Notes under the pieces: model-generated
What the model was told of the DNA's origin: nothing
What the model saw: only the letters and a program-made list of their open reading frames with translations
The model's database searches: none
Virus record (IMG/VR): IMGVR_UViG_3300045119_000248
Span: 1 to 38,488 of that record
DNA from: a virus
DNA: 38,488 bases
Direction: 5' to 3' (one strand)
Made by a program: the position numbers and the translations under genes
Shown here: one piece after another, positions 1 through 6,709 of the stretch
Position numbering within the stretch: position 1 is the first letter of the stretch
How the letters are laid out: each line of letters opens with the position of its first letter

Positions 1-234
1 GACTGCTCGCGCTGCTCGGACTGCTCGGACTGCTCGGACTGCTCGCGCTGCTCGGGCTGCTCGGGCTGCTCGGACTGCTCGGACTGCTCGGACTGCTCGC
101 GCTGCTCGGACTGCTCGGACTGCTCGCGCTGCTCGGGCTGCTCGGACTGCTCGGACTGCTCGCGCTGCTCGGGCTGCTCGGGCTGCTCGGACTGCTCGGA
201 CTGCTCGCACTGCTCGGGCTGCTCGGGCTGCTCT
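1..234 (+). repeat. 9-bp tandem repeat encoding X-Cys-Ser tripeptides (26 units)
   Basis: Twenty-six uninterrupted 9-bp units of the form NNC-TGC-TCG fill the start of the window. The TGC and TCG codons are invariant (only the last unit has TCT), while the first codon of each unit switches between GAC, GGC, CGC and once CAC. Read in the frame that continues into the conserved domain downstream, the array encodes (Asp/Gly/Arg)-Cys-Ser repeated 26 times. The order of the variable residue shows a rough higher-order pattern of Gly-Gly-Asp-Asp-(Asp)-Arg. Near-identity at the DNA level suggests expansion by slippage or unequal exchange. The array may extend left of the window. Confidence 0.95.
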
Positions 235-603
235 CACATCGCCTGGCTGGAGGACAAGGAAAACCTGTCACCCGAGCCGCCGGCGGAAGGCACAACGCTC
301 GGCCAACCGCCGATTCCGGTCATCGAGAACATCCACGCCAAGGTGCTCGAGGCGGTGTCGCAGCCGGACGCTCTCGATATGAGCAACTGGCACACCTGCA
401 ACACCACACATTGCCGCGCGGGCTGGGTCGTGCACCTGGCCGGCGAACCGGGTTACGCACTTGAGCGCTTCCACAACACCACGCTCGCGGCCCAGCTGAT
501 CTATCGCGAGAGCGGCCACCCCATCAATCCGTGCCGGTTCTACGACAACAATGTCGCGGCGCTCGCCGACATGAAGGCTCTCGCCGGAACGGTGCCGGCA
601 TGA
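1..603 (+). CDS. Cys-Ser tripeptide-repeat protein with conserved C-terminal domain (5' partial)
   Basis: The frame is open from base 1 to the TGA at 601-603, so the start lies outside the window. Residues 1-78 are the X-Cys-Ser repeat. A short Pro/Glu-rich linker (about residues 83-105) leads into a compact C-terminal domain of about 95 residues with the motifs WHTCNTTHCRAGWV, AAQLIY and INPCRFYDNN. I recall this C-terminal domain from proteobacterial phage proteins in which it follows pentapeptide-type repeats; here the repeat is a Cys-Ser triplet instead. Function is unknown. Regularly spaced cysteines could bind metal or form disulfides, but nothing in the sequence proves it. The stop overlaps the next start (ATGA at 600-603), so it belongs to the early operon. 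An internal ATG at 343 would drop the repeat and is unlikely to be the main start. Confidence 0.85.
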   Translation, partial: DCSRCSDCSDCSDCSRCSGCSGCSDCSDCSDCSRCSDCSDCSRCSGCSDCSDCSRCSGCSGCSDCSDCSHCSGCSGCSHIAWLEDKENLSPEPPAEGTTLGQPPIPVIENIHAKVLEAVSQPDALDMSNWHTCNTTHCRAGWVVHLAGEPGYALERFHNTTLAAQLIYRESGHPINPCRFYDNNVAALADMKALAGTVPA

Positions 604-884
604 GGTACGTCTCCAATGCCGATCGCGCACTGAACAGCACGCTCCGTTCAATGCGCCGCGACCGGATCAAGCGCGAGCGCGAGAGCCTGTCGCCCGCCGA
701 AATAGACGAGCGGATCACCCAGGCCATCATCGATTCCGTGATGGCGCGCGGCACGGTGCAGATGAGCGACCTTCTCCGCACCAACATCCCGAAGGATGCC
801 GTCACCAAGGCGAGGTTTGACCGCTGCTTTGAAGCCGCCCGCGAACGTGAGCCTGCGATCACCTGCGTTGAGGCCTTCGCATGA
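600..884 (+). CDS. Hypothetical protein, 94 aa, basic and helical
   Basis: Starts at the ATG at 600, inside the stop of the previous gene, giving a 94-residue protein beginning MRYVSNADRAL. The middle is strongly helical and charged (MRRDRIKRERESLSPAEIDE), followed by a segment (SVMARGTVQMSDLLRTNIP) that could form a helix-turn-helix-like pair: residues MSDLLRTNIPKDAVTKARFDR read like a short DNA-binding or regulatory fold. No family is recognised with certainty. An upstream in-frame ATG at 531 lies fully inside the preceding gene and is rejected in favour of the coupled start. It is part of the translationally coupled early operon. Confidence 0.75.
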   Translation: MRYVSNADRALNSTLRSMRRDRIKRERESLSPAEIDERITQAIIDSVMARGTVQMSDLLRTNIPKDAVTKARFDRCFEAAREREPAITCVEAFA

Positions 885-1132
885 GCCCGGAATTCACCTT
901 CACGGCTCAATTCGCGCGAGGCGCCTGTTCCGGCACAGTCACGCGCGAGCGCGACGGGCTCGAGCTCGATCTGCGCGATGATGAAGTCCGTCACCTGATC
1001 GACGAGCTCGCGGAGAGTTCCTCGAAAATCGACACGCTCCGCAACTGGTTCGTCGCGCACTACGTGCGGCCAGCGGCTGAGTTCGCACAAGTGGCGCCAC
1101 GGAGCGGCGGCGCCGGGGATTGGCGGCTGTGA
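881..1132 (+). CDS. Hypothetical protein, 83 aa
   Basis: An 83-residue acidic protein beginning MSPEFTFTAQFARG, coupled to the previous gene by an ATGA overlap and to the next by a GTGA overlap. The N-terminal half alternates hydrophobic and polar residues like a small beta-sheet; the second half (DDEVRHLIDELAESSSKIDTL, truncated here to the visible helical core) is a predicted helix. No signal peptide or membrane segment is seen and no family is recognised. It is likely an accessory early phage protein. Confidence 0.7.
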   Translation: MSPEFTFTAQFARGACSGTVTRERDGLELDLRDDEVRHLIDELAESSSKIDTLRNWFVAHYVRPAAEFAQVAPRSGGAGDWRL

Positions 1133-1305
1133 GCGGCTTCGCGCCCGATCCGAGCTTCCGGCGCATGCACCGGCGCAATCATGGACCTTTCCTGAGCGAG
1201 AACGCGCGCATCTGGCTCAACGCCATCGTCGGTGTGCTGCTTCTCGTCGCCTTCGTCGCTGTCGTGCTGTACCTGCCGGTGTTCCTGCCGAACGGGTTCC
1301 GCTGA
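1129..1305 (+). CDS. Small single-pass membrane protein, 58 aa
   Basis: Starts with GTG at 1129, overlapping the stop of the previous gene (GTGA), and ends at 1305 where the next ATG begins (TGATG). A TTG at 1120 is in frame, but the coupled GTG fits the operon pattern better. The N-terminal 30 residues are basic and polar (PSFRRMHRRNHGP), followed by one clear transmembrane helix of about 22 residues (LNAIVGVLLLVAFVAVVLYL) close to the C terminus. The positive charges before the helix favour the N terminus inside the cell. No family is recognised. Possible roles include superinfection exclusion, but this is speculation from size and topology. Confidence 0.65.
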   Translation: MSGFAPDPSFRRMHRRNHGPFLSENARIWLNAIVGVLLLVAFVAVVLYLPVFLPNGFR

Positions 1306-1502
1306 TGTGCTGGCGCGACAACCCAAAGCGCGTCAGGGCCGTAGAGTTGCTCGACATCGCACAGGAATGCGAGCGACAGGCGCAACGACTTTCGGACGAG
1401 CACATCCAAAAACTCGTCCTGATCGCGCGTGGCGCGGAGTTTCGAGCGCAATCCAGGACGCTCGCTGCCGAAGCCAACCGGACCGGAGAGAGCCGGTGGT
1501 GA
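1305..1502 (+). CDS. Hypothetical helical protein, 65 aa
   Basis: A 65-residue protein starting MCWRDNPKRVRAVELL at an ATG that shares one base with the preceding stop. Most of the chain is a predicted amphipathic helix rich in Glu, Gln and Arg (DIAQECERQAQRLSDEHIQK), which suggests a coiled coil or helical bundle. Similar short helical proteins with the IAQECERQA-type heptads are common in alphaproteobacterial phage and bacterial genomes, without a known role. It is coupled downstream to a 28-codon ORF by a GTGA overlap. Confidence 0.7.
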   Translation: MCWRDNPKRVRAVELLDIAQECERQAQRLSDEHIQKLVLIARGAEFRAQSRTLAAEANRTGESRW

Positions 1503-1585
1503 CCCGCTCCAACAGCAGTTCTTCCATCTGGCGCCCGTCGCATCGCTTCCACACGCCGGCGCCCATGCAGTTGGAGACAAGTTGA
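1499..1585 (+). CDS. Candidate 28-aa peptide bridging two operon genes
   Basis: A GTG-initiated frame of 28 codons fills the space between two better-supported genes. Its start overlaps the stop of the gene at 1305-1502 (GTGA), and its stop shares a base with the ATG of the next gene (TGATG). These two junctions have the same geometry as every other junction in this operon, which is the main reason to believe it is translated. The peptide is Ser/Pro/His-rich (TRSNSSSSIWRPSHRF) with no recognised family. It may act only as a coupling device that carries ribosomes to the next start. Confidence 0.45.
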   Translation: MTRSNSSSSIWRPSHRFHTPAPMQLETS

Positions 1586-2148
1586 TGGCTGTTTTCAAGG
1601 AATACTACGAGGTTGTCGGTGCCGCGAAGAAGCGCGCGATGGAGTTCGCGAGGGAGCGCGACGTTGCGCTAAGGGCACAATGGAAACTCGTTCAGTCCCT
1701 CGGCGCCGTCGCGTTCCGTCCCGGACAAGGTGGCAGCATCAAAACGCTCTTGTACGATCCGAAAGCAGATGTGCCCGCTGGACTGAGAAAGCTTGGCCGA
1801 GCTGAGAAGGGCAATATTGAATACGCGCCAAAGCTGAGCATTGCTGCCGGAAAAGAGATTGCGAGAACATTGGCATCCGCACCCTCGGTCAAAGACTGGG
1901 GTCACTTTGCCAATAGTTTCGGATGGAAGGGGCGTTCCCCTGTCAGCAACGAGGGCGGCCGTGGCCGCATTCATTTTACTTCCGGCGTTCATGTCATCAA
2001 ATCCCGCGATCGCTTCTTCTTACAATATCCGCGCGAACTTAAGGATGGATGGAGGCCGCCGGAAGATCTCAAGTTGGTCCGCGAGAGTGATATGTTGCGA
2101 GCCATCGAGGATCACAACGCCATCGTGAACAAGAAGAAGGCCGCGTGA
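1585..2148 (+). CDS. Hypothetical protein, 187 aa
   Basis: Begins MAVFKEYYEVVGAAKKRAM at the ATG at 1585, which is coupled to the preceding small ORF; an upstream in-frame extension to 1429 overlaps two other frames and is rejected. The N-terminal 40 residues are a charged helix, followed by a mixed alpha/beta region with a conserved-looking core (VKDWGHFANSFGWKGRSPV). No signal peptide or transmembrane segment is visible. Codons include more AT-rich choices than its neighbours (stretches around 1740-2100), a mild sign of separate origin. No family is recognised. Confidence 0.75.
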   Translation: MAVFKEYYEVVGAAKKRAMEFARERDVALRAQWKLVQSLGAVAFRPGQGGSIKTLLYDPKADVPAGLRKLGRAEKGNIEYAPKLSIAAGKEIARTLASAPSVKDWGHFANSFGWKGRSPVSNEGGRGRIHFTSGVHVIKSRDRFFLQYPRELKDGWRPPEDLKLVRESDMLRAIEDHNAIVNKKKAA

Positions 2149-2354
2149 CCCGCGCCGTCTCTTCCGAGTTGGTGAGTGCGCACGGTGCCTGCGAGCGCTG
2201 CAGCGCAAAATGGACGGCCGCAAACGCTCAAGGCCTCGCCTCACAGCACCACGACAAATCCGGCCATGTCGTATCGGTGACCATCACACGCAAGTTCACC
2301 TATGGGCGGCACGCGGGAAAGCGCTCCAAGGCGGCGGAAGCGAGGCTCCTGTGA
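2145..2354 (+). CDS. Small Cys/His protein, possible zinc ribbon, 69 aa
   Basis: Starts with GTG at 2145 in the GTGA overlap with the previous stop and ends in another GTGA overlap at 2351. Residues 12-30 contain GACERCSAKWTAAN with a CxxC pair, and a His-His pair follows about 20 residues later (ASQHHDKSGH), a spacing that could bind one zinc ion. The rest is basic (RKFTYGRHAGKRSKAAEARLL), so nucleic-acid binding is possible. The short length and only two cysteines keep this tentative. Confidence 0.6.
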   Translation: MTRAVSSELVSAHGACERCSAKWTAANAQGLASQHHDKSGHVVSVTITRKFTYGRHAGKRSKAAEARLL

Positions 2355-2725
2355 GCCGCAGACGCTTCAGCGAGATAGAAGTCATAGAAACCTTGCTGAT
2401 CCAGGGCGAGACGATCCGCTGCTTTCGCTGCAAGGAGCCCTTAACGCTCGAGGACGTGCGGACCAAGAATATCCAGAAAGAACATCTGCACGAGCACGCT
2501 CTCGACGGGCCGGACAAGCCATTCAATTGCCGCTTCTCCCATAAACCGTGCCACAGCATCATCACCAACGGCACGCCAGCGACAACGGCAGGAAGCTCTC
2601 AACATCGCCTGGCAAAGACCCGTGGCACGCGCGCAGCGAAATTCGCGGTCCGGAAGAAACCTCTCGACCAAGAGCGCGACCAGAAGCCTCACTTCGGCTT
2701 CTCACGAAAGACTGCGCGCGCATGA
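2351..2725 (+). CDS. HNH-like phage protein, 124 aa
   Basis: Starts with GTG at 2351 (GTGA coupling). The core has the order expected for a small HNH/zinc fold: CFRCKEPLT (CxxC, about residues 24-32), then IQKEHLHEHALDGPDKPFN with the His-containing beta-hairpin, then CRFSHKPCHSI with a second Cys/His pair. The C-terminal tail is basic (KTRGTRAAKFAVRKKPLDQ) as in related phage proteins with an ATTAG-type motif before it. HNH proteins cut DNA or assist packaging; this one sits directly before a DNA methyltransferase, which hints at a DNA-modification context. Catalytic competence is not certain because the usual third His/Asn position is ambiguous. Confidence 0.65.
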   Translation: MSRRRFSEIEVIETLLIQGETIRCFRCKEPLTLEDVRTKNIQKEHLHEHALDGPDKPFNCRFSHKPCHSIITNGTPATTAGSSQHRLAKTRGTRAAKFAVRKKPLDQERDQKPHFGFSRKTARA

Positions 2726-4833
2726 CCCGCAAGATCCTCGTGGCCGATCTCCTGTGCGGCGCCGGCGGTTCGTCGACCGGATGCGAGCGCGCGCTTGCCG
2801 AGCTCGGCCTCAAAATGGAACTGGTCTGCGTAAATCATTGGGCCACAGCAATCGAGACACACACCAAGAACCATCCGAACGCCCGTCACTTTGTGCAGGA
2901 CATCTCCACGGTTCGGCCGCACCTTATCGTGCCGGAAGGCTATCTCGACCTGCTGATGGCGTCGCCGACGTGCACGCATCACTCTGTCGCGCGGGGCGGT
3001 AAGCCGACCAGCGACCAGCAGCGCAGCGACCCTTGGCACATCATCACCTGGCTGACCGAACTGCGCGTTAAGCGCATGATCATCGAGAACGTGTGGGAGT
3101 TCATCGGCTGGGGACCGGTCGATCCCCGCACCGGCAAGCCCATCGCGTCACGCAAGGGCGAATATTTCCGCGCGTGGATCGATACCATCCGCCGCCTCGG
3201 CTTCGACCCGCAGTGGCGCAAGCTAAACGCGGCAGACTACGGCGACGCCACCACGCGCCAGCGCTTCATCCTGATGGCACGTAGCGACACGAAGACCGTC
3301 GTATGGCCGATGCCGACGCATGCGCGCAAGGCCGAGCACGGCCTCGCCCTGTTCCCGACCGTGAAGCCGTGGCGCCCTGCACGCGAGATCATTGACTGGA
3401 ACATCAAGGGACGGTCGATCTTCAGCCGGAAGAAGCCGCTGGCGCCGAAGACGCTGGCGCGCATCCACGCCGGCGCGGTGAAGTTCGGATGGCCTGAGCC
3501 GTTCCTGGTCATCCTGCGCAACCATATGGCGGGACAGAGTGTAGAGCAGCCGTTGCCGACGATCGCGGCGGGCGGAACGCATATCGGGCTGGCCCAGCCG
3601 ATCGCTAATGGCGTCCCAACGTTTGAGGATTGGTATGCAAAGACGAAACACCTTGGAGGCACACGCCAAGAATACGACCGCCTCTATCTTGATGCGGAGC
3701 AATACGGCCGGCGCTACTACCCAGAGGACTACGCTGAGCCGATCATGCTCGCAAATCGGTCGAACAACACGGCCAAGAACCCAGATGACGAGCCGCTGCC
3801 TTGCCTGACCACTGCTCACGGTGGCGGCATAGCCATCGCCGAGCCCGTGATCATAAACGGCCGCAAGAACAACCAGGCGAAAGCCGTCTCGACCGATCCC
3901 GTTCCGACACTCGATACCAAAGGCGGCGTGTGGCTCGCGGAACCGTTCGTGCTGTCACAGCAGAACAGCGGACAGCCCCGATCGGTTGACGACGATCCGT
4001 TGCCCACAATTACGACCGGCGGCGCCGGCGCGGAAAAGCATGAAGGCTGCGCGCGGCCGATGCTGGTCGAGCCGTTCATTCTCTCGCGCCAGGGAGGCGG
4101 AGCACCACGGTCGACGGATGCACCAACCCCGGCGCAAGTGGCGAAGCATTCGCATGTGCTGATTTCGCCCTATTACGGCACTGGATCAGGTGAGACGTGC
4201 AACAGCGCCGATGAACCGTTGCCGACGCTGACCGGAAAGAACCGCTTCGGCATGGTCGTGCCCGTCACGCACACCAACGGCAGCAATCAAGCCCGAAGCG
4301 TCGACGATCCCGTTCCAACCCTGACGACGGCAAAAGGCGGCGAGTTCGCCATCGTGATGCCGGTCACACACGCCGGCGGTTTCGACCGCGCGCTGGATGC
4401 GAACGGCGATCCACTACCCACCATCACCGGCGCCAATCGCGGCGAACTAGCCGTCATCACGGCGCAGCATGGCGAGCGCGACGGGCAAGCGCCGCGCGTG
4501 CACAGCATTGAGGAACCGGTGCCAACAATAGCGGCCACCGGGCATGTCGACCTGGCGCAAGGCGTGGTGACGCCCGTCTTCGACGGCCAGCAATACGACA
4601 TCCTGTTTCGGATGCTCGAGCCTCATGAGCTCGCAGCGGCCATGGGTTTCACGACCGAAGATCAGGCCTACGAGTTCGCCGGCACGAAAACTGAGCAGAT
4701 CAAACAGATCGGCAACGCGGTGTCGGTTCGGAAGATGGCCGCATGCGTTGGTGCCATCATGGCTGACGCAGCACCGAAGCAGAAACCCGCAGCCCAGCGC
4801 GCGCCGACCCCAGCTATCGCGAAGGTGGCCTAA
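2722..4833 (+). CDS. DNA cytosine-C5 methyltransferase with expanded repeat target region
   Basis: A 703-residue enzyme that should transfer a methyl group from SAM to cytosine C5 in DNA. Start at the coupled ATG at 2722. Motif I DLLCGAGGSSTG is at residues 9-20; motif IV reads ASPTCTHHS (residues 80-88) with the presumed catalytic Cys84 in a TC rather than the usual PC context; motif VI is ENV (122-124); motif VIII is TTRQRFIL (177-184); motif X is GNAVSVRKM near the C terminus. Between motifs VIII and X, residues about 270-620 hold nine imperfect 30-45-residue units, each with a P(L/V)PT core such as DDPVPTLTT, replacing the usual target recognition domain. The protein is much longer than a typical 330-420-residue family member. 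In phages such enzymes protect against host restriction or mark phage DNA. It is followed by DUF5131 with a one-base stop/start overlap. Confidence 0.92.
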   Translation: MTRKILVADLLCGAGGSSTGCERALAELGLKMELVCVNHWATAIETHTKNHPNARHFVQDISTVRPHLIVPEGYLDLLMASPTCTHHSVARGGKPTSDQQRSDPWHIITWLTELRVKRMIIENVWEFIGWGPVDPRTGKPIASRKGEYFRAWIDTIRRLGFDPQWRKLNAADYGDATTRQRFILMARSDTKTVVWPMPTHARKAEHGLALFPTVKPWRPAREIIDWNIKGRSIFSRKKPLAPKTLARIHAGAVKFGWPEPFLVILRNHMAGQSVEQPLPTIAAGGTHIGLAQPIANGVPTFEDWYAKTKHLGGTRQEYDRLYLDAEQYGRRYYPEDYAEPIMLANRSNNTAKNPDDEPLPCLTTAHGGGIAIAEPVIINGRKNNQAKAVSTDPVPTLDTKGGVWLAEPFVLSQQNSGQPRSVDDDPLPTITTGGAGAEKHEGCARPMLVEPFILSRQGGGAPRSTDAPTPAQVAKHSHVLISPYYGTGSGETCNSADEPLPTLTGKNRFGMVVPVTHTNGSNQARSVDDPVPTLTTAKGGEFAIVMPVTHAGGFDRALDANGDPLPTITGANRGELAVITAQHGERDGQAPRVHSIEEPVPTIAATGHVDLAQGVVTPVFDGQQYDILFRMLEPHELAAAMGFTTEDQAYEFAGTKTEQIKQIGNAVSVRKMAACVGAIMADAAPKQKPAAQRAPTPAIAKVA
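3532..4560 (+). repeat. Nine imperfect protein repeats in the methyltransferase target region
   Basis: Nine in-frame units recur with the pattern S-x-[DE]-[DE]-P-[LV]-P-T-[IL]-x-[AT], then Gly-rich residues, then a hydrophobic [AVL]-x-P strand. Examples of the core are VEQPLPTIA, DDEPLPCLT, STDPVPTLD, DDDPLPTIT, ADEPLPTLT, DDPVPTLTT, NGDPLPTIT and IEEPVPTIA; one degenerate unit reads STDAPTPAQ. The units are diverged at DNA level, so the array is old rather than a recent slippage product. Borders are approximate. Confidence 0.8.
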
Positions 4834-6257
4834 TGGGCGAGAAGACGGGCATAGAGTGGACAGATTCCACATGGACACCGATCCGGGCGCGGCTGCTCAA
4901 TCGAGACGTCGCCGTCAACCGACCCGTGGGATCGGTCGGCTGGCATTGTGAGCACGTCAGCGAAGCGTGTCGGAACTGCTACGCCGAAACGATTAATCGT
5001 CGCCTTGGCGCAGGTCTCAATTTCAAGCCCGGACACCGCAAGGACATCGAGATATTCCTTGACGAGGCGATGCTGACGAAGCCGCTGCACTGGCGCAAGC
5101 CGCGTAAGATTTTCGTCTGCTCGATGACCGATCTCTTCGCCGACTTCGTCAAAGACGAATGGATAGACCGGATGTTCGCCGTCATGGCGCTTTGTCCACA
5201 GCATACGTTCCAGTGCCTTACCAAGCGGCCGGAGCGGATGCGGGCGTACTTTTCTTGTGCGGATGTCACCCAACGCATTGCCAAGGCGATGGACAGTATC
5301 AGCGTTGATTGCGAGCACTGTGAGAAAAAAATATGGGCCTCCGTTCCAGATTGGCCCTACGAGGCGTCGACACATGGTCGCGTCAGGCGGGACGGCTTAA
5401 TCCTGCAGCAAATTCCGAACCCGATCTCTAGCCGGGCCAGTGTCACATTATGGCTCGAAAATGAGCCGACAACGTTCTTTGTCCACACTCTGGTTTTGCT
5501 CGCACATAGGGGGGCTGCGCCTGAGGGTCTTGAGGCTTGCCATCGGAACGGCAACGAGCAGGACAATCGCCTTGCAAATCTACGCTGGGGTTCACGTACT
5601 GAAAATCAGCGAGAGAAGGTTCGTCATGGCGCCAATGGCGGACCTGCAAAAATAACCCGTGAGCAAGCCGCTGAAATTCGATCCCTGCGGAAAGCTGGCG
5701 GAATGACGCAGCAGGCTATCGCTGACAAATATGGCGTCTCGCGATCTCTCATCAGCATGATCGAAAGCCGCGCTGTGTGGCCAGATGCGTTCTCCTTGCC
5801 GCTCCCCAACGTCTGGTTAGGCACGAGCTGCGAAGATCAGGCCACAGCAGACGAGCGCATCCCACATCTTCTCGCAACACCAGCTGCGATCCGGTTCCTG
5901 TCATGTGAGCCGATGCTTGGGCCGCTTGATCTTCGCCATGTCGCCCCGACTGACAGCGGGTACATCAACGCGCTTTCGTCTTCGACTGGCCCTAATATCG
6001 ATTGGGCGATTGTCGGCGGAGAGTCCGGACCGAACGCACGACCCATGCATCCTGATTGGGCAAGGTCTCTCAGGGATCAGTGCGTAGAGGCGGGCGTGCC
6101 GTACTTCTTCAAGCAATGGGGCGAGCACGGCCGCGTTGGGGATCAGCAGCCTGCGCCGGATCATCTGCCCGAAGATGTGGACCGCATGACCCGTGTCGGC
6201 AAGAAGCGCGCCGGCCGCCTTCTCGACGGAGTAGAGCATAACGGGTTTCCGGGATGA
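4833..6257 (+). CDS. Gp37/Gp68-family (DUF5131) protein with in-frame HNH endonuclease insertion
   Basis: A 474-residue continuous frame. Residues 1-159 and 317-474 are the phage Gp37/Gp68 (DUF5131) family: N-terminal GIEWTDSTWTPI, a three-cysteine segment HCEHVSEACRNCYAE (39-51), VCSMTDLFAD (95-104), LTKRPERM (129-136), then LPNVWLGTSCEDQ (323-335), FLSCEPMLGP (355-364), WAIVGGESGP (391-400) and PYFFKQWG (423-430). Between them, residues about 160-316 are a complete-looking homing-type endonuclease: a NUMOD4-like WPYEASTHGRVRR, an HNH core with VHTLVLLAH and CHRNGNEQDNRLANLRW, and a C-terminal helix-turn-helix (AIADKYGVSRSLISMI) ending in Trp316. No stop or frame change occurs at either border. 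The family's three cysteines recall radical-SAM-like proteins, but its activity is unproven. Whether the host domain still folds is unknown. Confidence 0.88.
   Translation: MGEKTGIEWTDSTWTPIRARLLNRDVAVNRPVGSVGWHCEHVSEACRNCYAETINRRLGAGLNFKPGHRKDIEIFLDEAMLTKPLHWRKPRKIFVCSMTDLFADFVKDEWIDRMFAVMALCPQHTFQCLTKRPERMRAYFSCADVTQRIAKAMDSISVDCEHCEKKIWASVPDWPYEASTHGRVRRDGLILQQIPNPISSRASVTLWLENEPTTFFVHTLVLLAHRGAAPEGLEACHRNGNEQDNRLANLRWGSRTENQREKVRHGANGGPAKITREQAAEIRSLRKAGGMTQQAIADKYGVSRSLISMIESRAVWPDAFSLPLPNVWLGTSCEDQATADERIPHLLATPAAIRFLSCEPMLGPLDLRHVAPTDSGYINALSSSTGPNIDWAIVGGESGPNARPMHPDWARSLRDQCVEAGVPYFFKQWGEHGRVGDQQPAPDHLPEDVDRMTRVGKKRAGRLLDGVEHNGFPG
5310..5780 (+). mobile_element. In-frame HNH homing-endonuclease-like insertion inside DUF5131
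   Basis: About 471 bp (157 codons) that interrupt the DUF5131 reading frame without breaking it. It encodes a NUMOD4-like segment, HNH core (H218, H237 and N245/N249 of the host protein numbering) and a HTH tail ending in Trp, the usual order for phage HNH homing endonucleases. Base composition appears lower in GC than the flanks and includes an A7 run near 5324-5330. The inserted piece is nearly all coding, leaving no room for a group I intron ribozyme, and no intein splicing residues (terminal His-Asn plus Cys/Ser/Thr) are seen at the right border. Borders are estimated from where DUF5131 similarity stops and resumes. Confidence 0.75.
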
Positions 6258-6709
6258 GCGGGAAGCGGCGCCAACGCAAACCGAATTACGCTTGCCGCTT
6301 TGTACGTGTGCATGTCTGCTGCAATGATGCCGACAACGGCGCATTCCGTGGCCGCGCTGAGGCACTTGAGTTCCAGCGCGCTGGGCAAACACTCTCCCTA
6401 GAACTGTCCGGGAATGCCCCGCGCTTCGCGGTGGCATCGCAGGGAGACACGATCCGCATTTTCCGCCGGACCTTCGTCACGCACGAGCAAGCGGATTGGG
6501 TCGGAAATTGGTCATGGAATGCTTACACACTCTTCCTGCCTGATGCTGCATGGCTCCTGATCCGCGCGCTGAAGGATGGTTTATTCACAATCACTGGTGC
6601 TTCCGGCAACGAGGCGTGTTCCCTAAGCGAGATGCTCGATATCGGCGCCGCGACGCTGTCCCTCGCCGAAGCGATGCTCGCTTGCTTCAAACGGAGCGAT
6701 GCAGCATGA
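6254..6709 (+). CDS. Hypothetical protein, 151 aa
   Basis: Begins MSGKRRQRKPNYACRFVRVH at an ATG overlapping the DUF5131 stop (ATGA). After a basic N terminus the chain is a mixed alpha/beta globular protein with a Trp-rich stretch (ADWVGNWSWNAYTLFLPDAAW) and a helical C-terminal half. No signal peptide or transmembrane helix is seen. It is coupled to the ASCH-domain gene downstream. I do not recognise a family, though tight coupling to DUF5131 and ASCH suggests they act in one accessory module. Confidence 0.75.
   Translation: MSGKRRQRKPNYACRFVRVHVCCNDADNGAFRGRAEALEFQRAGQTLSLELSGNAPRFAVASQGDTIRIFRRTFVTHEQADWVGNWSWNAYTLFLPDAAWLLIRALKDGLFTITGASGNEACSLSEMLDIGAATLSLAEAMLACFKRSDAA

Noticed and set aside
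1-234. CRISPR-like or non-coding tandem repeat
   Set aside because: Units are only 9 bp without spacers, and they are in frame with a downstream conserved domain.
5310-5780. Group I intron or intein in DUF5131
   Set aside because: The insert is coding almost end to end, with no ribozyme-sized non-coding part and no intein terminal residues; an in-frame domain insertion fits better.
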